Positions 1 through 5,307 of a stretch of 5,307 nucleotides of DNA are shown piece by piece. The stretch is from Syntrophomonadaceae bacterium. Its GTDB lineage: Bacteria > Bacillota > Syntrophomonadia > Syntrophomonadales > Syntrophomonadaceae. The position numbers were made by a program, and so were the translations under genes. The notes beneath the pieces are model-generated. The model searched no databases. It was not told where the DNA came from and saw nothing but the letters and a program-made list of their open reading frames with translations. The stretch spans positions 1 through 5,307 of the forward strand of contig JAQVWB010000144.1 in assembly GCA_028698695.1 (NCBI GenBank), given 5' to 3'. The number at the start of each line of letters is the position of its first letter. The stretch's first letter is position 1.

Positions 1-336
1 TCCCGAGCGCAAATTCCGGCAAATCAAGCTGGTTGATTCATACCTGGGCATATCCTCTATTAAGGGTTTTTCCCCTTGAAGATTCTCACTAATCATTATT
101 TGACTTATGATTTCTTTAAGATGTAACCCATGTTCCAGTAATAAATCTTCGATTTGGCGTCTTTGCTTATTGGTAATGTAATTACTGCCGATATCAAGAT
201 AAACCGGGGTTCCCAGTAAACATTCATCAAAATTAATTAGTTGAGCAGTAATTGCCGTTTGTAATTCCATAAAGTTTTGATAATGTTTGACTTCAATGAA
301 CACTCCTTCTTTGCTGCATGTCAAAGTTCCTGACAC
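1..336 (-). CDS. minC: Septum site-determining protein MinC, 5' part (C-terminal domain cut off by window edge)
   Basis: MinC inhibits FtsZ polymerisation and, recruited to the membrane by MinD, keeps the Z ring away from the poles. The visible 112 codons run off the left edge with no stop. Residues 1-78 match the N-terminal FtsZ-inhibiting domain in length and pattern: a GTLTCSKEGVFIEV strand pair, a helix around FMELQTAITAQL, PVYLDIGSNYIT, then a helix QRRQIEDLLLEHGL. After a linker, LICRNLRSG at residues 104-112 is the opening of the C-terminal beta-helix domain (compare KIVRSGQ in B. subtilis MinC). The GTG start is set by an in-frame TGA at 352-354 and a GGGAGGG Shine-Dalgarno seven bases upstream; an ATG two bases earlier is in another frame and stops after five codons. 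It lies 150 bases after mrdA, behind a terminator, so it probably begins its own transcript, with minD expected next. Recognition is by eye from domain pattern and gene order. Confidence 0.9.
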   Translation of the reverse strand, partial: MSGTLTCSKEGVFIEVKHYQNFMELQTAITAQLINFDECLLGTPVYLDIGSNYITNKQRRQIEDLLLEHGLHLKEIISQIMISENLQGEKPLIEDMPRYESTSLICRNLRSG

Positions 337-343
337 ATAACAG

Positions 344-350
344 CCCTCCC
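344..350 (-). promoter_or_regulatory. minC ribosome binding site
   Basis: On the minus strand GGGAGGG lies seven bases before the GTG at 334-336. This decides the start: the in-frame stop at 352-354 excludes anything further upstream, and no later in-frame start has a comparable site. The same GAGGGCTG octamer occurs twice, at 353-360 and 341-348; only the second is correctly spaced. Confidence 0.75.
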
Positions 351-381
351 CTCAGCCCTCGGGCTTACTTATTACCTATGT

Positions 382-420
382 ATTCTATTATTGTATTATT
401 TTACCTTTGATGAAAAACAA
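382..420 (-). promoter_or_regulatory. Possible minC promoter (weak, candidate only)
   Basis: The AT-rich stretch between the mrdA terminator and the minC leader holds two minus-strand hexamers one base away from TATAAT: TACAAT at 390-395 and TAGAAT at 382-387. No good -35 partner is visible. TTGTTT at 415-420 would be 19 bases from the first -10, and TTTTCA at 411-416 would be 15 bases away; both overlap the T-tract of the terminator. A promoter is expected here because a terminator separates minC from mrdA, but the sequence match alone is weak. Confidence 0.25.
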
Positions 421-455
421 AAAAATAGAGGTAATATCGCCTAATTACCTCTATT
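413..455 (-). terminator. Rho-independent terminator after mrdA
   Basis: Arms at 424-435 and 444-455 form a perfect 12-bp inverted repeat (AATAGAGGTAAT / ATTACCTCTATT) with an 8-base loop. On the minus strand the hairpin is followed directly by TTTTTGTTTTT at 413-423. It starts 31 bases past the mrdA stop. The other strand lacks a T-run after the hairpin, so it should act only on transcripts leaving mrdA. The stem is AT-rich (8 of 12 pairs are A-T), so some read-through into minC is possible. Confidence 0.8.
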
Positions 456-486
456 GGTGTCAGTTTACAATAAAAAAATTACCCTA

Positions 487-2547
487 TTATTCGGCTTTTG
501 GATTCGACACGATTTGTTCTTCTTCGGTCAGGTGATTCCTGATACCAAAATATTGTTCAAATACATCCCGACAAACCAATCCAACCGAACCTCCACCACT
601 GTATCCGTATTCTACAACTCCGGCAAAAGCAATTTCCGGATCGTCAAAGGGGGCAAATGCAATGAACACACCATGAAATTCCTTCATGGCAATGTCTCCC
701 TGCCTTCCAGTCTGGGCAGTACCTGTTTTAGCAGCAACCTGAATTTCCGGTGGAAATTGATAGAACAAAAAGTGGGCCGTGCCTCCCGGTTGTGTAACTG
801 CCAACATGGCACGCTTAGTCTCAGCAATAGTCTGGCTGGATACATCCACGCGGTGAATTACCTTGGGTTTAAATTCCTGTATGGTTTTACCGTTAGGTTC
901 TACAATTCTTTTAACTATATAGGGCTGCATTAATTGACCGCCATTACCGATAGTAGCTGTATAGTTAGCCAATTGTATTACCGTATAGTTGTTGTAACCT
1001 TGTCCAATCGACATATTAAAAGTATCAAAAGATTGCCAGGTAGTATCAAAATTATAGTCAATATTATATTGTGCTTCCAGTTTTACCTCCTCATTATGTC
1101 GCTGTCGTTCAATTTTGTCTCTTTCGTCACTGTTAGCAGCTTCCTTTAATAACAACTCATATTTATTATTTAACTCTTTACGTAAATGATCATATTTCTG
1201 ATCAGTTAAAATTGCGTTGATTTCCTTTTTCCATGCAGGGGTTGGTAATAAACCCTGACTTTCATCGGGAAGATCTATACCGGTTTTACTTCCCAGACCA
1301 AATTGATCGGCTACACGGATAATCTCATCTTTGGTGGCCCGCCGTCCAATTTCCTGAAAAAAAGTGTTACACGATTTGGCCATTCCATTGTAATAGTTCA
1401 TATTGCCGTGAACACCGGTGCATCTAGTATACGGAGCAATCCAGTAGGCGCCCCCGCAGTTAACCGAATCATAAACTGAATTTAAAGCCCCCTTGTCAAG
1501 AGCTGCCATTCCGGTTATCGGTTTAAAGGTTGAACCAGGCGGATAAGTAGCCTGTATAGCCCGGTTCTGTTCGGCTCCCGGGTTTAATGGGTTGTATTTC
1601 CCCTGGGGATAATAATAATTAAGTTTTGATGAAGCCAGGTTTCCCTTCCAATCATCCGGATTAATTGGCGGCATACTGGTCATGGCCAGAATTTCTCCGG
1701 TTTTTACATTCATAACTACGGCTGAACCAACTTTCGCTTTGGGATAACTTCCCTGAAGCGTGGTTAAAACCTTTGCCATACTTTGATCCAGAACTTTTTG
1801 CAGCTTCATATCAATACTGAGATACAAGTTATAGCCTGGCTCCGGCTCCAGCGTTATCTGTTCCTGAATAGGGATAGGTACATTACGGGCGTCTACTTCA
1901 ATTCGACGCGCTCCGTCTTTACCTCGCAAATAATGTTCATAACCCTTCTCAATACCCGATTTACCAATCAAGCTGTTCAGGGAATATTCTTTACCAGACT
2001 CCCCTGACAACTCCTGAGGATTTATAGAATGGATATAACCGAGCAAATGTCCGGCCACTTCCCCCTGAGGATAGGACCTAAGTGGCTCCACGGTAATCAT
2101 TACTCCCTGATAAATAGGGCGATTCTCCTCTATATGGACAACTAATTCCCAGGGTATATCACGAATTATGGTAACCGGTTCATAGAGGCGATACTTCTGT
2201 AATTCTATCTTTTCATTGATGCTCTCAATTGTAATCTCCGGATAATGCCTGTTCAATAACTGTACCAGTCGTTCTATAACTTCTTCATCCTGTTTTGATT
2301 CCAAAAATGAGAGATTTAAAGTATAAACCAGTTTGTTAGTAGCCAGCGTTTCACCTTCGCGAGTATATATTTCTCCCCGGGGGGCTTTGACTGACACCAG
2401 ACGAATCCGGTTTTCTTTAGCCTGAGTCTGGTACAAATCATTATAAAATAGTTGTAATACTGCTAATCGTATTAACAACACACTTAGCAGTAATATCACT
2501 ATCCCTGAAAATATTCTGAACCTGAGTTTAAATTGTTCGGCTTTCAT
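487..2547 (-). CDS. mrdA: Penicillin-binding protein 2 (class B peptidoglycan D,D-transpeptidase, elongation)
   Basis: PBP2 cross-links peptidoglycan for lateral-wall elongation, working with RodA and the MreBCD scaffold on the outer face of the membrane. The 686-residue protein has a short cytoplasmic start, one membrane anchor at about 12-34, the dimerisation/pedestal domain with its RGEIYTREGETLATN motif at 57-71, and a transpeptidase domain from about 240. All three active-site motifs are present: STFK with nucleophile Ser339, SCN at 392-394, and KTGT at 607-610. The length exceeds the roughly 630 residues of E. coli PBP2, largely because of a charged insertion at about 441-503, just before FNMSIGQGY. 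The ATG start has AAGGGTGAT upstream, 13 bases after the mreD stop. The gene ends in tandem stops (TAA TAG) before a terminator and is the last gene of the mre operon. A sporulation or division paralogue is less likely given its place directly after mreD. Confidence 0.95.
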   Translation of the reverse strand: MKAEQFKLRFRIFSGIVILLLSVLLIRLAVLQLFYNDLYQTQAKENRIRLVSVKAPRGEIYTREGETLATNKLVYTLNLSFLESKQDEEVIERLVQLLNRHYPEITIESINEKIELQKYRLYEPVTIIRDIPWELVVHIEENRPIYQGVMITVEPLRSYPQGEVAGHLLGYIHSINPQELSGESGKEYSLNSLIGKSGIEKGYEHYLRGKDGARRIEVDARNVPIPIQEQITLEPEPGYNLYLSIDMKLQKVLDQSMAKVLTTLQGSYPKAKVGSAVVMNVKTGEILAMTSMPPINPDDWKGNLASSKLNYYYPQGKYNPLNPGAEQNRAIQATYPPGSTFKPITGMAALDKGALNSVYDSVNCGGAYWIAPYTRCTGVHGNMNYYNGMAKSCNTFFQEIGRRATKDEIIRVADQFGLGSKTGIDLPDESQGLLPTPAWKKEINAILTDQKYDHLRKELNNKYELLLKEAANSDERDKIERQRHNEEVKLEAQYNIDYNFDTTWQSFDTFNMSIGQGYNNYTVIQLANYTATIGNGGQLMQPYIVKRIVEPNGKTIQEFKPKVIHRVDVSSQTIAETKRAMLAVTQPGGTAHFLFYQFPPEIQVAAKTGTAQTGRQGDIAMKEFHGVFIAFAPFDDPEIAFAGVVEYGYSGGGSVGLVCRDVFEQYFGIRNHLTEEEQIVSNPKAE

Positions 2548-2560
2548 TTATATCACCCTT

Positions 2561-3055
2561 TTAAGCCTTCAGCACACCATTATATGACGAATTAAAAAAC
2601 CAAAAATAAACCGGTACGGACAATAATAAATTATACAAACACTGGAATAGTACTTTGACGAAGAAATCATTCTCTATCGCAGGGGCACCGGAAAACAATA
2701 CAATCAGGATCAACATAACCAGCGAATTAATAATAGTACCTGCCAGTACTCCCAAAACTCCTACCAGCATATTTTCCTTAAAAACATTGCCCTGCATCTT
2801 GCCCAGAGAATAACCTACTATGGCTTTACATAGAGCATTTAGCCCTATTAATCGCCCCATATATAAGTCCTCCAGCAATCCACACAGGAAGCCATATATA
2901 GTTCCCCGGCGTTCCCCATTTATGAGGGCAAAGAAAACCACAAACATTAATACCAGATCCGGTATAGTTCCTCTTATACTATAAAAACTAAACAGAGTCG
3001 ACTGGAAAAATATTGCCAGAAATGGCAGAAGTGCGAGAATCACATAACGAACCAT
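2561..3055 (-). CDS. mreD: Rod shape-determining membrane protein MreD
   Basis: MreD is an integral membrane protein of the elongation complex, thought to bridge MreC and the other rod-complex proteins; its biochemical role is poorly defined. The 164-residue product is almost wholly hydrophobic, with about five membrane segments (roughly 4-25, 31-47, 51-65 with a polar break, 94-122 and 134-155). The family pattern is visible: PDLVLMFVVFFALINGERRG at 32-51, then GLLEDLYMGRLIGLNAL at 59-75, where an acidic residue and glycines precede the next helix. Length is usual for the family. Its ATG lies two bases beyond the mreC stop (TAATAATG), with GAGG ten bases upstream inside the end of mreC, so its translation is probably coupled to that of mreC. 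MreD sequences diverge strongly, so gene order carries much of the weight of this call. Confidence 0.9.
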   Translation of the reverse strand: MVRYVILALLPFLAIFFQSTLFSFYSIRGTIPDLVLMFVVFFALINGERRGTIYGFLCGLLEDLYMGRLIGLNALCKAIVGYSLGKMQGNVFKENMLVGVLGVLAGTIINSLVMLILIVLFSGAPAIENDFFVKVLFQCLYNLLLSVPVYFWFFNSSYNGVLKA

Positions 3056-3057
3056 TA

Positions 3058-3912
3058 TTACTCAACCTCATCGGAATCGGTAATAGGTTGGTAATCAATA
3101 ATTACCAATACTTCTTCCAAACGGTCAAAATCCACTACCGGTTTTACTTCAGCAGTCAAAAGCAATCCGCTGGGCTCGCGGGATATTTTATTTACAATAC
3201 CTACATCAATTCCTTTAGGATAGGTAGTTGATAAACCGGAAGTAATTACCCGGTCATTAACCTCTACAGAAGAATAATACGGAATGTTACCCATTCTCAA
3301 CAAGTTACCGTCCCCCAACCCCTCTACCAAGCCATTGGTTTCCCGGGTTCTTTGCAAAATCACTCCTACCGCCATTTCCCGGTCAGTGAGCAGGTTAACC
3401 TCGGCAGTAGTATTATTTACCTGCATTACTTTGCCTACCAATCCCTCCGGCGTAATTACAGGCATTCCATAATAAACTCCGTGATTCTTTCCCCGGTCTA
3501 TAACAATAGTATTATACCAATTACTGGGGCTCCTGGCGATAACTCCAGCCTCCAGTAACGTATACTTATCTATATTGGCTTCTTTAAAATCCAGGAGCTT
3601 TTTTAATCTTTTAGCCTCTGACTGATACTCCCGGAGCAATTGATTATCTAAAGAAAGCTGTTTATTCTTTTCTTCCAGAGTATTAATTCTTTCCGTTAAA
3701 GATCGTTTATTACTAAAAATATAACTTATTCCGCCCCAGTTTCCCCTTATATTTCCAGTGCATTTTTGCAAAGGACTGTAAATATCACGAATAATGTTTT
3801 CTACTACTGTAACTTCCTGACGGGGAGCAGTAGTCATACTCATAATTGACAGGCTAGCTATTACGATTAAAATAATCGCCCAAAAATACTTGTTTCGTAA
3901 AAATTTAAACAA
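3058..3912 (-). CDS. mreC: Rod shape-determining protein MreC
   Basis: MreC is a bitopic membrane protein whose extracytoplasmic part binds and activates PBP2 and links it to MreB/MreD. The 284-residue product has a basic start (FKFLRNK), one membrane segment at about 9-27, a coiled-coil region at about 68-110 rich in Lys, Glu and Leu, and the paired beta-barrel domains of the family. These include VIARSPSNWYNTIVIDRG at 124-141, ITPEGLVGKV at 153-162, and the SGLSTTYPKGIDVGIV motif at 225-240. The C-terminal tail is acidic. The start is TTG: an in-frame TGA at 3919-3921 rules out anything upstream, and the next in-frame ATG codons (residues 24 and 26) would destroy the membrane anchor. The gene starts 16 bases after the mreB stop and ends two bases before mreD. 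Confidence 0.93.
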   Translation of the reverse strand: MFKFLRNKYFWAIILIVIASLSIMSMTTAPRQEVTVVENIIRDIYSPLQKCTGNIRGNWGGISYIFSNKRSLTERINTLEEKNKQLSLDNQLLREYQSEAKRLKKLLDFKEANIDKYTLLEAGVIARSPSNWYNTIVIDRGKNHGVYYGMPVITPEGLVGKVMQVNNTTAEVNLLTDREMAVGVILQRTRETNGLVEGLGDGNLLRMGNIPYYSSVEVNDRVITSGLSTTYPKGIDVGIVNKISREPSGLLLTAEVKPVVDFDRLEEVLVIIDYQPITDSDEVE

Positions 3913-3914
3913 AA

Positions 3915-3924
3915 CTCCTCACCC
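3915..3924 (-). promoter_or_regulatory. mreC ribosome binding site with two possible pairing registers
   Basis: On the minus strand GGGTGAGGAG precedes the TTG start. The obvious GAGGAG core ends only two bases before the start, which is too close. The GGTGA part (3919-3923) can pair with the other end of the 16S anti-Shine-Dalgarno (complement of GGAGGTGA), which gives an equivalent spacing of about nine bases. This site supports the TTG at 3910-3912 as the start. Confidence 0.55.
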
Positions 3925-3928
3925 GATA

Positions 3929-4951
3929 TCAAAATGATTTTTTGGGAGCCACCAGCACGCGTTTCAGCACTTCGATATTCTCCAGCACTTTTCCGGTGCC
4001 TTTCGCTACCGCTAATAACGGTTCATCACAAACATAAACCGGTATATTGGTTTCCTTGCTGATAAGTTTGTCCAGGCCTTTTAACATTGACCCGCCACCT
4101 GCCATAACAATACCCCGGTCCATAATATCAGATGCCAATTCCGGTGGGGTTTTCTCCAGACAAACTTTAATACCATCAATAATCTCATCAACTGTTTCCT
4201 GTAAAGCAGCCTGAATTTCAATTGATGAAACTTGAATATTTTTAGGTAATCCGCTGACCAGGTCGCGTCCCCGTACTTCGTAATACTCTTCCGGGCCTTC
4301 CCACATCGCTGAGCCAATGGAAATTTTCATATCTTCAGCAGTTCGCTCTCCGATTAATAAACTATAAGTCTTTTTTAAATGTAGAATTATGGCTTCATCC
4401 ATATTGTCTCCCGCCACCCGGACTGATTTGGCAGTTACAATTCCCCCCAATGATATAACCGCTACCTCGGTAGTACCTCCACCTATATCCACCATCATAT
4501 TGCCGGTAGGTTCGTGTACAGGCAAACCGGCACCAATTGAAGCTGCCATAGGTTCCTCAATTAGATAAGCCTCTCGAGCCCCGCCCTGCAGAGCCGCCTC
4601 TTTGACTGCCCGTTCCTCAACCGTTGTACAACCGGTAGGAATGCTTATAACTACGCGGGGTCTGGCCATAGGATTACGCTGACCCAATGCTTTATTAATA
4701 AAATACCTGATCATGGCCTGCGTAATATCAAAATCAGCAATAACACCGTCTTTCATAGGCCTTATCGCTACAATATTTCCCGGGGTTCTGCCAATCATCT
4801 GTTTGGCTTCCTCACCTACGGCTAAAACCCTGCCGGTGTCATTCTGAATAGCTACTACTGACGGTTCTTTTAATACAATTCCCTTGCTCTTCAAATGTAC
4901 CAAAGTATTAGCAGTTCCCAGATCTATTCCCATATCTTTTCCAAATACCAT
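3929..4951 (-). CDS. mreB: Rod shape-determining protein MreB (bacterial actin)
   Basis: MreB is an actin-fold ATPase that forms membrane-associated antiparallel filaments and orients lateral-wall synthesis by the rod complex. The 340-residue protein is of normal length and complete. Visible motifs are phosphate-1 DLGTANT at 10-16, IGRTPGNIVAIRPMKDGVIADF at 53-74, EEPMAASIGAGLPV at 132-145, phosphate-2 DIGGGTTEVAV at 155-165, GDNMDEAI at 181-188, EKTPPELASDIMDRG at 266-280, and the adenosine-site AGGGSMLKGL at 284-293. The start is the ATG at 4949-4951, eight bases after a strong AAGGAGG; it gives the usual MVFGKDMGIDLG opening. It follows radC by 33 bases and leads mreCD and mrdA, which favours MreB itself over the paralogues Mbl or MreBH, which are usually encoded elsewhere. 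Confidence 0.97.
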   Translation of the reverse strand: MVFGKDMGIDLGTANTLVHLKSKGIVLKEPSVVAIQNDTGRVLAVGEEAKQMIGRTPGNIVAIRPMKDGVIADFDITQAMIRYFINKALGQRNPMARPRVVISIPTGCTTVEERAVKEAALQGGAREAYLIEEPMAASIGAGLPVHEPTGNMMVDIGGGTTEVAVISLGGIVTAKSVRVAGDNMDEAIILHLKKTYSLLIGERTAEDMKISIGSAMWEGPEEYYEVRGRDLVSGLPKNIQVSSIEIQAALQETVDEIIDGIKVCLEKTPPELASDIMDRGIVMAGGGSMLKGLDKLISKETNIPVYVCDEPLLAVAKGTGKVLENIEVLKRVLVAPKKSF

Positions 4952-4959
4952 TCATGTAT

Positions 4960-4966
4960 CCTCCTT
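4960..4966 (-). promoter_or_regulatory. mreB ribosome binding site
   Basis: AAGGAGG on the minus strand, eight bases before the ATG at 4949-4951, is a near-perfect Shine-Dalgarno and the strongest in the window, fitting the need for abundant MreB. A second ATG at 4953-4955 lies only four bases from it in another frame and stops after 15 codons, so it is a decoy at most. Confidence 0.8.
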
Positions 4967-4984
4967 CTAAAACTTACCTTTGGT

Positions 4985-5307
4985 TTATATAAGGCCTTTA
5001 TTTTTCAAACTGCAGTAAGAGTCATAACCAATAATTATATGGTCGAGTACATTAATACCCATAATTTTACCAGCTTCAATAAGGTTTTTAGTGGTGTCCA
5101 CATCTTCTTTACTGGGAGTCGGGTCACCACTGGGATGATTATGTATAAGGATTATAGAAGCAGCACTATTTTTTACTGCTGTCTTAAACACTTCCCGCGG
5201 ATGTACAATGGAACTGTGTAATCCCCCTATGCTAACATCTTCCCATAAAATGATTCCATTCTTTCGATCCAGATATAAAACTCTGAAATATTCCCGGTCC
5301 AGGAAAC
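4985..5307 (-). CDS. radC: RadC family JAB/JAMM protein, 3' part (start lies beyond window edge)
   Basis: RadC proteins carry a JAMM-type metalloprotease-like fold; the old DNA-repair assignment is doubtful and the cellular role is not settled. The visible 106 residues are the C-terminal JAB domain. They contain FRVLYLDRKNGIILWEDVSIGG, then SIVHPREVFKTAVKNSA, and the metal-binding signature HNHPSGDPTPSKED at visible residues 55-68, which fits HxH-x7-S-x2-D exactly. The family ending follows (GINVLDHIIIGYDSYCSLKNKG). The reading frame is open to the right edge, so the N-terminal helix-hairpin-helix part and the start are outside the window. A GTG at 5189-5191 is an internal Val codon, not the start. 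It ends 33 bases before mreB with no terminator between, so it is probably co-transcribed with the mre genes, an arrangement found in many Firmicutes. Confidence 0.95.
   Translation of the reverse strand, partial: FLDREYFRVLYLDRKNGIILWEDVSIGGLHSSIVHPREVFKTAVKNSAASIILIHNHPSGDPTPSKEDVDTTKNLIEAGKIMGINVLDHIIIGYDSYCSLKNKGLI

Noticed and set aside
424..455. The inverted repeat read as an operator or protein-binding palindrome
   Set aside because: A T-run immediately downstream and the position 31 bases after the mrdA stop fit a terminator better; there is no promoter beside it on the upstream side.
454..933. Plus-strand open frame of 159 codons opposite the 3' part of mrdA
   Set aside because: It lies fully antisense to a strongly supported PBP2 catalytic domain, starts inside the terminator hairpin, has no good Shine-Dalgarno, and its product has no recognisable domain.
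1783..2007. Plus-strand open frame of 74 codons within mrdA
   Set aside because: It is antisense to the PBP2 pedestal domain, with no ribosome site or recognisable product.
4081..4317. Minus-strand open frame of 78 codons inside mreB
   Set aside because: It is an alternate frame of mreB; the mreB frame is complete with all actin-fold motifs, so there is no sign of a frameshift or nested gene.
4985..5191. A short 68-residue protein starting at GTG 5189-5191
   Set aside because: The frame continues upstream with conserved RadC sequence (SIVHPREVF), so the GTG is an internal valine and the gene is cut by the window edge.
4895..5221. Plus-strand open frame of 108 codons across the radC-mreB junction
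   Set aside because: It is antisense to the JAMM motif of RadC and the start of MreB, both clearly coding; its composition is that of a reverse-complement shadow.

Overview
The window is a stretch of cell-shape and cell-division genes from a low-to-moderate GC bacterium. The order radC - mreB - mreC - mreD - mrdA (PBP2) - minC, strong AAGGAGG-type ribosome binding sites, and PBP2 and MinC sequences close in style to Bacillus/Clostridium proteins suggest a Firmicute, most likely of class Clostridia (Peptococcaceae/Syntrophomonadaceae-like). That assignment is inferred from gene order and protein style only. All genes lie on the minus strand, so transcription runs from high to low coordinates.

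Layout in transcription order: the 3' end of radC (JAMM-fold RadC family) enters at the right edge. Thirty-three bases later comes mreB (actin-like filament protein), then mreC (membrane-anchored scaffold, TTG start), mreD (multi-span membrane protein) and mrdA (class B transpeptidase PBP2). Gaps between successive genes are 33, 16, 2 and 13 bases, so these five genes read as one operon. After mrdA comes a 150-base intergenic region with a 12-bp perfect hairpin and T-rich tail (a good intrinsic terminator for this strand), weak promoter-like hexamers, and a purine-rich leader. The left edge holds the first 112 codons of minC, which starts at GTG and is cut off at the beginning of its C-terminal domain.

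Together MreB, MreC, MreD and PBP2 form the elongation machinery (rod complex) that directs lateral-wall peptidoglycan synthesis. MinC is the FtsZ inhibitor that places the division septum, and minD would be expected beyond the left edge. The terminator suggests that shape genes and min genes can be transcribed at different levels although they are neighbours.

I see no mobile element, CRISPR array, tRNA, rRNA or undescribed system. The points most worth a second look are a roughly 60-residue charged helical insertion inside the PBP2 transpeptidase domain, the minC leader (duplicated purine motif, possible hairpin over the Shine-Dalgarno, overlapping ATG/GTG starts), and the TTG start of mreC with two possible Shine-Dalgarno registers.
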